This document shows positions 40,867-63,600 of a stretch of 64,000 nucleotides of DNA, piece after piece. The notes beneath the pieces are model-generated. The model had not been told where the DNA came from and made no database searches. It saw nothing but the letters and a program-made list of their open reading frames with translations. Source of the DNA: Paraspadella gotoi (Eukaryota; Chaetognatha); assembly GCA_051294375.1 (NCBI GenBank), contig CM119266.1, positions 24,940,659-25,004,658 on the forward strand. Direction: 5' to 3'. Within the stretch, counting starts at the first letter, position 1. Every line of letters begins with the position of its first letter. The position numbers were made by a program, and so were the translations under genes.

Positions 40867-41629
40867 AGGTTCGAAGTCCGCCAAGCGGTGGCGCCGCTCA
40901 TCCTCAAACCCAAAGAGGTCTCCAACTACATCCCAGGAATGGACGCCGTCGCCGTCGACTTTGTCCAGCACATGCAGCGTCGTTGGAACGAGCGGACCGG
41001 CGTCGTCCAAGGATTTCAGAACGACTTGTTTCTGTGGGCGATGGAGAGCGTCTCGCTCTTCCTCATCGAGAAGAGATTCGGTTTAAACTTTTGACTTTTT
41101 TAACTTTAAACTAAAGGATATAAAAAAGTAAAGAACCGGGAGAAAGTAGGACAGAAGTGTCATGGGGACAAGCCATTTATATAACTTATAGATGGTATAT
41201 AAACATAATCAACAAAGCTGAGGAAACCAAAATAAAATTAAAAAACATTTAAATACTAAACAAATTCTTTCCATGTTCCGCGCTGTCATGGCGTATAAGA
41301 CTCGTTCTTTACCAACTTGGACAAACTCGTAGATAAATGATCCACAGTCCGGCTGCAAAAGAGAGTTCCCCGAAAAGCGGCTTTCTCTTCTATCGATATC
41401 TATGTACGTAGTACGAGATTAGAAATAGAATAACCTTTTTTTTTTTTATTTTTAAGGAAGCCTCTCCGATCCTCCGCCGCCCGAGGCGAGAAAATTCATC
41501 CAAAACGTGATTGGGTTTTTCTCGGAAATGCAGTTTCTACTGTACAACGTTCCGCTGTACCGATTCATGAACACGATTCGATACAAAAAGTTCGCCAGTC
41601 ACGCGGACGTCATGTTGGATACGATGAGA

Positions 41630-41673
<44 letters not shown>

Positions 41674-44651
41674 TAGATAGATAGATAGATAGATCGAAAG
41701 TACAGTCAGAATAAACTATTTTAAATTTGAAAGCGAGACCATCCTAGGGTAATATCGTCAGTGACCAGAGGCGTCACTGAGGGTCAGAAGCCCCCAAAGC
41801 CAACAGTGACATGTCCCATCCAAATGGGCATCACAGGCAACCCGGATATTCCCATAATATATCGTTTTTCATCATATAGAAAAGCTGCAAAAACACACAC
41901 TCACACAAAAAGAAAAACAACTATTTGTCTCGATACCTCATAGCTTCTCTATCATTTTTATCACAACTCATATCATTCCTATCAGTTTCGTGGACGAACA
42001 CGTGTCGAAGTTCGAAAGGAACAAAAATGATCCGAATGTTGATTCGAAGGAAGAAGCGGAGACTTTTATCGGGAAACTCTTGACGAAACGAGGAATGGAT
42101 CGAAAAAGGGTGAGGAGATTGTGGGCGTGGTGGGCTGAGATTGTGGGCGTGGCGGGCTAAGGAGATTGTGGGCGTGACAGGATGTGGAGATTGTGGGCGT
42201 GGGGGTCTCATAAGATGGTGGGCGTGGCGGGCTGATAATATTGTGGGTCTGGCGGGCTAAAAGACTGTGGGCGTGGCGGTCTAATAAGATGGTGGGCGTG
42301 GCTGAGGAGATTGGAGGAAACTAACCGCTAGGAATCCAATGGGGTTTTTGGGGTACCCTTCGGGGCTCCAGTGACCGCTGTGGCCGATGGAGCTATTTAA
42401 TTCAGCACACCGCAAAGCTTTAGTAATTTTTTTTCCCCCGAGGAATGAAAAGGAAAAGTGTTTCATTTTGTTGACGTTAAGATAAATTGTTTTCTTTTTT
42501 TTTCTTTTTCAGACGATCGAAACTGTGGTGGATCTCTACACCGGCGCCGTGGAGACAACCTCCAATACCGTGGGTTGGATCCTCTATCTCCTCGCAGAAA
42601 ATCCTGAATCACAGACGAAGGCGCACGAGGAGGTCGTCAGGATATTGGAGAAGCACTCGGGAAAGATCACCGTCAAAGCGTTGGGTAAAGGGGGGTTTGT
42701 CGGTGGTGATGTTGTTGTTGTTGTTGTTGTTTTCGTCGTTACATCGTCATAATGTTGATTAGTTTGTTAAAGTTGATTATGAAGACGATGATAATGATAA
42801 TAATAACATTAACGAAATGTCTTAACCCTTTCCGTCCTCTCCTTGTCGCCAGGCGAGATGGACTACTTGAAGGCCGTGTTGAGGGAGACCTTCCGTCTCT
42901 ACCCCATCACTTACTCGACGAGTCGCCTGATCGCCGAACCCACTATTATCGGCGGCTACCAGCTACCGGCCGGAACGCACTGTCAGGTTCGCCAGAAACG
43001 AAACAAATTGTTTTCTATTCTTGAATATTTGATATTGATATTATTAGTATTACGGTACGTCGTCCCTGTTTCCGTCTATTTCCTCGCCGATGATGATGAT
43101 GATGATGATGATGATGATAATGAATCCATGTTGTTCCGTTTCTCAGGCGTCTTTGTATACGATGGGAAGAAATACTAATTTGTTTGTCGATCCCCTTGAA
43201 TTCAGGTTGGTGAATGGTGATTCGATAGTCTGTTAGGTTGGTTTAGGTGGCTCATTCTAAAACCGTTACAAGAGTTAAATTGTAATTAAATAATTAATCT
43301 TTATCCCTTAAAATCAAACGATTTTAGCTTTAATCTAGCTTTACAAATCGAAGCGTAATTTAAATTAACGAGCCGTATGTGGATAAGGCGCTACGTGGGC
43401 TGAAGATGACTGTCCGTAACTTCTATAACCCCCTCTACCAGGCTTGAGGGTTTGCCATGCCCCCAAGGCGGCTTACGGCCGTCCTCACGCTTCTCGCAGG
43501 GTAGGTACCGGGTTGGATTTGAACCCGGTACCTAGTGGTCATGAGCTGATGGCTTTACTCAATGAGCCACCGGGTCACAACTGAAAGTGTCATGATTCTA
43601 GGCGGGGTGAACCTTGGCAATGCCCGACTACATGCACCCAAGATTGTAACCCACCCTGCACTGCTTACAGTGGAGGGAGGGGAGCAATCTTCAGCTAGAC
43701 CAAGGGCCTGGAATCAGAAGGTTGGAATACGCTCGACAGGATGGGCTCACCAGTGTGGATAAGGCGCTACGTGGGCTTAAGATGACTGTCCGTAACTTCT
43801 ATAACCCCCTCTAGCAGCCATGGAACGGGTCCCTGGGCTTGGAACCAGGCTTGAGGGTTTGCCATGCCCCCAAGGCGGCTTACGGCCATCCTCACGCTTC
43901 CCGCAGGGTAGGTACCGGGTTGGGATTGAACCCGGTACCTAGTGGTCATGAGCTGATGGCTTTACTCAATGAGCCACCGGGTCACAACTGAAAGTGTCAT
44001 GATTCTAGGCGGGGTGAACCTAGGCAATGCCCGACTACACGTATCATTTTATATTTGATATACATGCTATATTTCGATGTCCGCTCGACAAGTCATTAAA
44101 CTATAGACGGGATATATTAACTTTTTTACTAATTATTTGTACTATTTTTTTGATTAATTGTACTTCATTCCGGCAATTTTGTACGAGAAAGTATTTTTTT
44201 AATTTTCAGGCCAGAGAGATGGACGAGAGGTGAAGATGCGTTGGACCCGACAACGAAAGCCTTCGCTTCTTTGCCCTTTGGTCACGGTAAACTTTCTCAA
44301 TCCACATCCTTTTGCAATTTACTTTCCAATTATTGAGTCGCTGGGTCTTTGAACTTTCCTTTTGGATTGGGTACTGGGTAAGGTCCCCGGATGTGCATCG
44401 GTCGTCGCATCGCCGAGCAAGAGATCTACATTGTCCTTGCAAGAATCCTCGAGTCATTCGAAGTGAGTCCATGGAAAAAATTGTATGTATAAAATGCATA
44501 TAGTATATAGTATATAGACTATCTGTAAGTCTTTGGTCACTGTTTTAACCTTCAGGTGAGTTACGCTGGCACGTCCCCGCCGGAAGGGATCCTGAAACTG
44601 GTCATGGTGCCAAAGGAACCCATGGCGCTTAGATTTCACCGGAGATTCTAA
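39570..44651 (+). CDS. Mitochondrial-clan cytochrome P450 (12 exons)
   Basis: Exons: 39570-39804, 39913-40041, 40603-40720, 40869-41080, 41457-41631, 41986-42109, 42513-42684, 42853-42986, 43147-43205, 44210-44286, 44383-44462, 44556-44651; 1611 nt, 536 residues. Heme-thiolate monooxygenase. Seen: N-terminal MALTLTRRASFCAFRVALPS, an amphipathic Arg/Ser presequence without a membrane anchor; GPVFQEKL; WFEVRQAVAPLILKP (helix C W-x3-R); I-helix TGAVETTSNT (A/G-G-x-E/D-T-T); K-helix ETFR (E-x-x-R); RPERW; and the heme loop FGHGPRMCIGRR, whose G-x-R-x-C-x-G and following RR fit mitochondrial P450s that take electrons from ferredoxin. The exon 1-2 junction is the least certain (a donor at 39805 gives phase match). 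AATAAA at 44695-44700. Family substrates are sterols, secosteroids or ecdysteroids; the position next to the SDR supports sterol use but does not prove it. Confidence 0.88.
40145..40575 (-). mobile_element. SINE copy 3 (full, minus strand) in P450 intron 2
   Basis: Minus strand order: agagagtcttgattaaaagc, tgctatgtcattatc, gactgtccaaagtcaggagc, acagcttatttattaaatga, then a tRNA-like B box ggttcaatccc near 40325-40338, and the end ggataactttatata-ggttgtac at 40140-40165. This copy keeps about 230 bp between body and end that the other copies lack, which may be the complete element. Confidence 0.6.
42112..42310 (+). repeat. GTGGGCGTGGCGGGCTAA minisatellite
   Basis: About seven imperfect units of roughly 28 bp (agattgtgggcgtggcgggc) in P450 intron 6. 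The core gggcgtggc resembles GC/CACCC boxes. Confidence 0.85.
43379..44040 (-). mobile_element. Two direct copies of a tRNA-derived SINE
   Basis: Copies 43379-43652 and 43755-44040 are about 95% alike. On the minus strand each begins gtgacccggtggctcattga (A-box-like tggctcattgagtaaagcc) and has a B box ggttcaaatcc (copy 1) or ggttcaatccc (copy 2), followed by ccttgggggcatggcaaacc. Copy 2 has about 34 extra bases that copy 1 lacks. Located in P450 intron 9. Confidence 0.7.
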
Positions 44652-45709
<1,058 letters not shown>

Positions 45710-48483
45710 ATGGGACGTAAAACGAAAAAGAAATCCATGGTGAAAAAAACCAAGCAGACGACAACAACAACAACAACAACACCCCCAACAACCAAAAAAT
45801 CAACGACTAAAAACTCATTAGACGCTCCGTCACTTCGTCATCGTCGCGAGACATTCCCTGTTCCCAATTCAAACGTCGCCACCGGTGGCGCCACCACCGC
45901 CACCACCGCCACCACCTTCTCCTCATTTTTACCCCCGATATCGAAGCCCCCAGTGTTTTCCTACTCGTCGCTAAGATCGCCCGAGTTGGAAACTTCGATC
46001 GACGAAAGAGCAACGAAGGATCGACGACGCTTCGTCAACGACGACGAAGACGATTCCGACGGCGTCATTTTCCCGCCGATTTTTCGATCCCGCGAATTCG
46101 AGGAGGACGACGACGTTTCAAGTGGGAGGAGGAAGAGGAGGAGCACCGAAGGGAGTAGGGGATCGAACGCTGAGCGAAGATCGAAAAACAAGTGAGCAAC
46201 CGTTTTTAAAAAAAAAATGTTATATTTATTGAAATGTTCACATTTAAAATTTATTAAGAATAATAATCTTAGTATGACAACGAGAGAAAACGATACTGAG
46301 TCTAAACAATACAATACAAAACAAATGAACGCCGTCCCCCTTCCCCCGCAAGATCCCTCCTCCTAGCGGCCTCCTCCGGACTCTCCTCCAGCCTCCGCGA
46401 CCAAATCGAGGATCTCCGTCGACGCCTCGACGAGACCCTCGGAGAGAATCGCGTCCTTAAGCGAATCCAGGCGCGACAGGCGCGAGCCCTTGGACGCTTC
46501 ACCGACGCCTCGGACGAGATCCCCCGCCTGGTGGAGCGTTATCACGCCGACATGGCCGTTCTTAATGAAAAGGTGAAAACAAAAGACGCGGAAACGGAAA
46601 AAAAAGATTTATCGCGTACTTACTAATACTTTTCTGACTCTAATTATGAAGTTAGTTTCAATTTGAATGACCTAAATCTACTTAACATTTACTAGTGAAA
46701 CATCTAAAAGTTAACCTTTTGTTCTCAAAGGACGCCTGTGAGAGAATTTTGATAGAATTCTCTAAAATGTAGGTTTAATTACTCTTTTTTTATGTATGTA
46801 TTTATGTTCACAATGTCATTTCATCGGCTGTTTCGAACCTGTTTTTCATGATCCATCATCATACCATGTCAACTAACATTTATATATTCTCAAACTCATG
46901 GCGCTTTAATGATATTTGTTGCTTTTAATGCTTGTTTTTTTTTAAGATTATACTTGCTTTAAATAAACAAAATAGGCATCATTAGTTCATCCCCTTTCTC
47001 ACTTAAAATTTAAGGTCGTTCGCATGAAAACGAAGCTGGAACGGGCCGAGGAAGGCAAGAAGAGGGCAGAGGAGGCGGCGAAGGAATTGAGGGAGAAAGA
47101 GGGACGGGCAAAGGAGAGGACGAATGAAGGATGGCGTCAATCGGGCGGCGCCGCAGTTTCCGTATCCTCCTTCTCCCCTTACGCCAGACTCGGACCCGTC
47201 CGTTCCGCGCCGGACGACGGCGACAACGACGCCGACGAATCCACGCGCGGAAAACGAGTTCCTGACCCGACGAACGACGCGTCCGTTGAATCAACGACCT
47301 CTCGCGGCCTGGCGTCCTCCGCCGTCAGCGCCGTCGTCATCAAGACCATGTTTCGACGCCGCGCCAGGCCCAACACCGGCGCCTGCGGCGCTTGCGGCGC
47401 CACAGAGAGCGGCGTCGTCTCGTCGGAGGCGCTGAAGACGGAGGCGGAGTTACTGCGGAAAAAGTCGAGCAAGCTGGAAGAGGAGAACGGAGTCTTGAAG
47501 AGGATCCACCGACAACACGTCAAACTCCTGGAGAGGTTCGAGAAAGCGGAGACAGACCTGCCCAGACTTCTTAAGGAATACGACACCGACGTGGGGACGT
47601 TGAGGGAGCAGTTGAGGAGGAGTCGGGGGAAGCAGGTCGGTTGGTGGGGGAGGAGGTCGGGGAGGGTTAGGTCAAGGTCGCTGAAATGGTGCTTCGCCGT
47701 GGAGATTTGACGGGGATGCGATTCCCCGAGAAATTTATTCCTTGCCAAATTATTGTCTGAAAGATTTTGCTTCATATGTGAAGATCTCTTGTATTTCGAC
47801 AATCGACATGGATAGCAAGTTTGTAGCGTTGTTTTTCCCCACCGGGAAAGTTAAAGTGGTAAGAGGTCTGAAAAGAGGCGAAATAAAATCGAAAGCTGTC
47901 CAAAGAATTTGTACGGCGGAACCCGATAGTAAATTGGAAAAAATTTAAATTCCACCCATTTTTGAATAATCGACTTTTTATGACGTCCCAGATCCAAACG
48001 CATCAACGCCTGAAAGACTCTGAAGGCGAAATTCGTCGCCTCAAGACGCAACTGACGGCGACGCGCGTCTTGGCTCGAATGCCGGGCAAATCCGGGGGAA
48101 CCGTCGACGCCGACAAGAACGACGCCGGGTGGAAATCCGACGCCGGAAACTTGAAGACGGCGGCGGCGCTGATTCGACGTCTGGTCGATGAAGAGAGACT
48201 TAAGGATCTCGTCTCCGACGAACACGTGATAATTGAGAAGGTGGCGCTAGAGGTGCATCGGGCGATGGGGGCGCGACGGGCGCCGAGTCGGAACGACGAA
48301 GACAGCTCGCCGGGAGAGACGGACACGCCCCTCAACGAGGGAGCGAGGCAGATGGCGCGGCGATCGCTGGCGGCGTCGGAACCGGAAGCGGCGAAGGAGC
48401 AACAACGTCAATTGGTGGTGGCGCTGAGAGAGAACGCGGATATGGTGGCGGAGTTGAAGGGCGGAGAGAGAGTAGAGGAATGA
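45710..48483 (+). CDS. LCA5: Lebercilin-like coiled-coil protein with duplicated core
   Basis: Exons 45710-46191, 46353-46572, 47015-47635, 47992-48483; 1815 nt, 604 residues. Lebercilin is a ciliary/centrosomal protein linked to intraflagellar transport. Residues 1-160 are low complexity (Lys/Thr-rich, then acidic and RRKRR-like). Exon 2 holds the conserved core: LRDQIEDLRRRLDETLGEN, RVLKRIQARQARALGRF, EIPRLVERYHADMAVLNEK. Exon 3 holds a second version: ELLRKKSSKLEEENGVLKRI, HRQHVKLLERFEKAETDLPRL, LKEYDTDVGTLREQLRR. Exon 4 continues HQRLKDSEGEIRRLKTQL and ends with a charged tail. The start ATG at 45710 was chosen because the upstream frame is (ATT)n; an earlier exon may exist. AATAAA at 48511-48516. 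Convergent with the ATPase gene. Confidence 0.75.
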
Positions 48484-49189
48484 ATGGATGAATGAGTCAC
48501 GACAGGAATGAATAAATTTGATAGAATGAATGATAGTAAAAAAATGCGCGAATTAACGCGCGTATGAATGAATGTTAAAATCTATCAAAATAGTATGCAT
48601 GAATAAATGAATGAAAATTTATTGAATGAAAGAAAATATGAATAAAATTGTAAATTAAACATTGTTTATTCAGTGAGCTTTTTGCCATTCATCTTTTTAC
48701 ATCGTAAATACCTAAATTCTTCTTCTTACTAATTGATAATGTACTCGGACAAGCATGCCGCAATCGAACTGCTTATACTTTCATGCCCAATAATTCTCGT
48801 TCTAGTTTCTGTTGTAATTTACACTTTCAAGCTTTAAATCTGTGATTGATTACTTATTTTATTTGATTCGACAGTTTTATTTTATGAACGCCATTGCTGT
48901 AAAATTGTTCTGATTTTCTTGATGTCACGCAGTAAAAACTTTCGGTTATAAAAAAAAAACCTGTTTATTTACAAAATTTACAAAAGAAAATACTAACGCA
49001 GGAAAACAATTAATTGGTATCTTAGTACAATTTTCTCGGCGTAATTACAAAAATACAAGAATGAAGAAAAACTCTTTGAATGTTAAGAGATTGAAGGAAC
49101 AAAAAAAGCCCTTGTCCGGTCAGTTGTAACATATACACAAAGATTTCTTATCGATAATACGTTGGAATTTAATCGTGGGGAAAACTCCT
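48484..49189. other. Tail-to-tail spacer
   Basis: 3' flanks of the lebercilin-like gene (+) and the ATPase (-). The first 180 bp is rich in gaatgaat repeats. TTTATT at 48964-48969 is a poly(A) signal candidate for the ATPase on the minus strand. Confidence 0.5.
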
Positions 49190-57849
<8,660 letters not shown>

Positions 57850-59086
57850 GTTGTCGTCCGAGGCTTTGCCTAGTTAAATTGATTATTTTTATATTTTTCA
57901 CATTTTTAATTTAAAAAGTTTTCTAATGGCTTATAGAGAATTACGGAGGAAAGCAATGTTTACTTCCTAATATTTTTAAGTAAGAAGTAAGTCACGGACC
58001 CTTGACATTGAGATCATAGTTCTTTAAGTAATGAATGTTTATTAAACAAAAAACAACTTTAATCTTAAACTCCAAAAGGCGTGGCTCAACCACTGTCGCA
58101 GGGAACTTACCTATTTGTATATTTGTTAAAATTTCAGTTTTATAGCTTTTAAATCCTCGTTTTTATAAATTTAATTCCAATTTTTTTAGTTTTAAGCCGC
58201 CATATTAAAAGCAGCTAATTAATCAAGGTCAATATAGATTTTATTATGTTCGTAAGTTTTAAAACAAAAAGCGTCCATCTTAGTTTTGGCGGTGGTCTCC
58301 TGCCGTCACGTGACTCTCTCTTAGCCTTCCGATTGGCACATACCTACACTTACCTGCGACCTCACCTTCCTTTTGCGCTGAGAACGATTGGCCGGCGGCT
58401 GCCGCTGCTTCGACGGCCGCGGAGACGGAAAAGCTGGATGACGAATGAAAAAACAAAACAGGTCGAACCGGTTTTCTGAGATCCGTTGGAGAGAGAAAAG
58501 AGAAGGGGAGAAAACGGGAGATAAAATTGAGAAAAAGAACGGAGATGGGTAGCGTTAATTACGTAAATGTTGTAGTCTTTGTTAAATCCGGAGCAATATT
58601 TATTATACAGTATACCCTTTACAATTGTGGTTCATTGTACAGTATGCAATTTATTATTTAAAATTTAAAATCTGAATTAAACCGATCTAATATCAAAAAT
58701 CTGAACAGTATTGTGAAAAAAATTAGTGCTTGCGGCTCAAGCCTAGTAATAGTATATAAAACTAACTAATTCTGAGGGCCCTCCGCCTGAGGCGAATGAA
58801 ACCCCCTCTCTCGCCCCTCCTGACTTTAGGGAAGACTTTCTACATAGAATCGAGCGTATTAAACACTAAAGTCTTATGAAACGGACTAAACATGATGTTT
58901 GGCTAAAACCTTACCTCCTCTTCTTTTTATTATCGATATATGCGTCAAAATTATAAAATAAAGGATTTACAATAAAGGAGCACCAGAGAGAGATATCCTT
59001 TGTTAGCCGTTGCTAAGAAAATAAGGACCTTATTCAGGTAGAACCGATCATTGCTTCTTACTTAAAAAAAAAAAAAAAAATCAATC
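57850..59086. other. Divergent spacer between ATPase and the TY1/kringle gene
   Basis: Presumed promoters of both genes. A GC-rich patch at 58360-58440 followed on the minus strand by a donor (aaggtgaggtcgc) may be a 5' non-coding exon of the ATPase. Nothing else recognised. Confidence 0.4.
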
Positions 59087-60621
59087 ATGGCAATTTCAAA
59101 CGTACATTTTGTAATCTTCCTTTCTTGCTTTGGATTGATGTATGAAACGGGTAAAATAAATTCTTACCATTGTAAAACTGAACTTTCTTCTAGGAAGTGA
59201 GGAAAATTAATATGGTAATAATGTCTTTTTGTGCAGAGGGGCTTCTCTGGAGAAGCGACTGGATGTGCGGGCCAAAATATTTAAAATAATAATAATATAA
59301 TAATAATATAATAATATAATAATAATAATAATATATGAATGGATAATTTTTATATTGGTTGTACCAATTTCATATTTAAATTAATATGGTAATAATGTCT
59401 TTTTGTGCAGAGGGGCTTCTCTGGAGAAGCGACTGGATGTGCGGGCCAAAATATTTAAACACCGAGTCTCCGCCGACGGTGAGATTAAAATTTGCTGACA
59501 ATGATTTTATTACAATTTAAATAATATAACAATTAAAAAGAAAGAAATAAACGGAAAATAATGAATAAAAATATAAAATAAATATTTTTTTAGTTTATCA
59601 ATTAATTGGTAACGGGTGACTCATGAAGAATAATTTTAATAAGCAAACAATGAGACTTTTTGATTCATCATGACGTGAATTAAATTTTAATTTAAAAAGA
59701 GGAAAGATCGTTTTATAATTAATTTCGCCACAAGATCAAATTTTTTTTACAATCGTGACACAAAACAGAATTAAAGATTAAGCAAACGGGGGGAAAGTTA
59801 AAGAATCAAGGTTTGTTATTTCGTAACAATAACGATGTCTTGACTAATCAAAGGTTGTACATTGTATAATGATATTGTATATTGTATAATGATTAAACAG
59901 ATTTCGCAATGCAACCCGACCAGTTGGTATCCTTGTTGTGACGGAATCGGCATCGAGGGAGAATGCTGGGGGAATTATGCCTGGAATTGCGATTGTGCCG
60001 AATGCCAAGATTACAGCTCAAGTAAAATCTTTCCTTAAAAAAACATTTTCTTCCTTTTATTAAGAAAGGCACCTTAACAAATCCATTCATTAAACAGTAT
60101 AAAATAAATTCTTTATAATGTTTCCCCTCTCCCTTTCGCTTTTTTTTTCTCCTAGTTAACCGATGACTAATAATATAAACATTAAATTTTTTTTTCTAGC
60201 TAAAATTGACGAAACGTGGTGCGAAAGATCCAAAAGACTTAATGAAAAATATCCGAACGGATACTATAAAAATTCCCTGCTGGATGGCAGAGAGCCAGTG
60301 AGTAGAGCTCTAAGAGCCTAAAGGTCTCTTTGGTACATTAAAATTTAAAAGTGAAAAACGTGGGGAGGTGGAGAAGCCATGTCGATTTTTGGTAAAAGAC
60401 CGAAGCATACAGCAATATTTCCCCTTGCCTTAGAAGTAATGTTATCCTGCGTTAATTTTAAAAAAAAAAGTTTTTTCTGATTCTTAGGATTGCGATGACG
60501 ATGGACAATTTGAGCCCAAATATTGCAATTCAACTCACTGCGTGTGCGTCGACGTTTACGGATTCATGAACGATACGACAGCAACTGACGTGAATCAAGA
60601 TATCTCATGTCCATCAGGTTT

Positions 60622-60674
<53 letters not shown>

Positions 60675-63600
60675 TTCGAACGTTCCAAAGAATAATTCTG
60701 AATAAAAACGATTTGATGTAAGTATAGCGCTTCGTCTAAATTCTTTTTGGGTTAATTTTCTTTTAATCTTTCTTCTAATACCATGATGTAAAATAAAATT
60801 GTCACGTTTACTTTCCAGATATTTTTTGGTATAAATAAATATAAATAAATAGTACGGTATAAATAAAATATTTTGATGATTTTTAATTATTTTAATATTT
60901 AAATTTCACTTTTCTCTTTTTTTTCACTTTTTAATTTTCACTTTTCACCATTCTCTTTTCTATTTTCACTTTTCACTTTTCACTTTTCACTTTTCACTAT
61001 TCACTATTCACTATTCACTATTCACTTTTCACTTTTCACTTTTCAATTTTCGAAAAATAAATTTAGTTGTACATAAAACTGTTTTTTGTTTAGATTTTAC
61101 TTCATGTACGCCATTAAAAGGATATTCGTTCGCATGGTGCATTAAGTTTGGATTCAAACTTGATAGTGAAGGTTGTCCTACAGATACGTGTGTCGATCCC
61201 TGCGAGGTAACTAAATAAAAAACATATAAAAATATAATTTGGTCGGTCGTATTTATCTAAGACTAGACGGTATTTTACTTAAAACCAAAACATCTATCTC
61301 ACTCCAGACGATATTTACTCGCTCGTTTTTTTGCACGAAGTCTATCATAATTCTGGGTTTTTTTTCGGTGCGGAACCGCGAAGAACAAAAAAATAATTAC
61401 GTACAAATCACTACTTTTAGGACGTGTCTTGTGGAGAATATCTTAAATGCGACGCAGATCCGTATAACAACTGTTCGACACCATGTTCTACGCCAAATCC
61501 AACTTGTGTTTTTGAAGTAATATTATCCTTTTGTCATTTTTTTATTGTTTATTGTATTATTTAAAACTTCCTATTAAGTCATAAATAGGCGATTTTATTA
61601 CAAGGTTGATTCAGTACAATCATCATCAACAAACAAACATAGACTAAGTCTGCGCAAACAAAAAACATAATAAAATAGAGAGAGAAAAAAAAACAAAAAC
61701 AAAAACAGTTAATTAAATAAAATTAATTAATTAATTCTTATGTTGTAAAAAACGGAACAAGTTTCTGAAGAACAGTATTTTTCATTGTGTAGATCTTTGA
61801 GATAAAGGTTTTCTTATGATTATTAAAAATTGTAGATAGGTCGTGGTATCCAAACATACTTAAAAATGTAATTTAAAAATGTAATTTAGACCTTATACTT
61901 AATAGATTATTAAATTACATCGGTCGTATTTTGCAGAAAGAAAATTTTTGTAAAACCGCTGATGGATACGTGCAACCATTGATGATTGATTCCGAGACAG
62001 TGCGAACCTGCGACGCTTACTCGCTAACTGGTTGTCCGGCTGGATATAAATGTCAAATGATAGCAATGCAGCCAAATGATGCAAGGGTTGGTTTTTGCTG
62101 TCCCGTTTTTGGTAAGGATGAATAGAGATTTTATATTTTATTATAAGGTTTTGTATAATAAATCATGATAACATGATGCAGGGTTTTGCTACATGGTGAC
62201 CCAGGACAACCCGCCGCTAGAAAAAAATCGCCATTTGCAAACCTGTAAAGATTATTTTAATCTGAAACATTTTTTGTAGTAAAAACCAAAATCATTTATA
62301 TATTCAAATTTCATATTGATAGGTTATGATTTGACTTGGCAATGAGCGGGAAAAAGTTGTTTTAAAAATCGTCTTTCATTTTAAAACTCAAATATTTTTT
62401 TTTCAATCTTTTGGTCTAACTTTCAGAACTTTTTTTAAAAAACTTTTACATAAAAAGGTATCAATATTAATATCTTCAGAAAGCTCGTAAATTAGGAAAA
62501 AATGGTATATTTTAGAATATTATAACATAAAAACAAGCTTAACCAGCTTTATTTTAATCAAGGTATTCAAAATTAAAAAAATAAAATCCTAAAATATATT
62601 TTTTTAAATATCTGACCTATTTTATTATAATGATATAGTATTATAAAAAAGCTTGAGAAAAATTTTAATTAAAATGGCTAATAATAATTTAATAATTATT
62701 CCAAAACTGCTTTCAGGAATTTTTTAATTTAATAATTATCTTAGTTTTGATTACCTTTATATATTTATAGCTGGATAGGCTAATATTGCTATTACAGTAT
62801 TTTTAATTATGCCAATCTTTTCATATTTTTAAGTGCTTTCAGAAAATATTAATATTGATACCTTTTTATATATATTTAAAAAAATTATAGAAAGTTAGAA
62901 AAACAGATTGAAGAAAAAAAATTAAGTTTTGCCAAGTCAAATCAAAACCAATCAATATAAAATTTTAGTTTTTACTACAGAAAAAAAAATCTATATTAAA
63001 AATATTTTCACAAGTTTTCAAATGACGTTTTTTTTCTAGCGGCGAGTTGTCGAGTGTCACCTTGTATGTTACGTATTATCTTGTAACAGGGATGGAGGCC
63101 ATAACCCACCATCGCCTGTCCAATGTTAGGGGCAATGAACAGACGCATAATTTATTTAATTCAATTTTATTTTTATATTTCTAAGATTTTCACATTTTCA
63201 TTAAAATTTTCAAATAAAACTCTAGTATTGATACGCTTTATATTTCTTTGAAGACTGCAAATCCTACTATTATGGTTTCACTTACCGTGGAACTCGAGCA
63301 AAAACGTCGGAGGGTTATACTTGCCAAGCGTGGAATACGTTTACGCCTCAACGACATTCATACACGTCGGATGACGATTTTTTTGGGTACAAGCAAACTC
63401 ATGTTTAGATACGAGGCAACAAACTTTTTGCTTTGATTCGCAAGTTTACTAAGTATAACAAAGTATTTTAATTATAATCTCAAGTTTTAAAAACGCGAAA
63501 ATATCAAGTATCAAATAAACGGACCACTTGTTTTATTAATTGAAGCTGATATTGTTTTCTTATTTCTAACTAAGTGGCGTAGACGTTTCATCTAACTACT

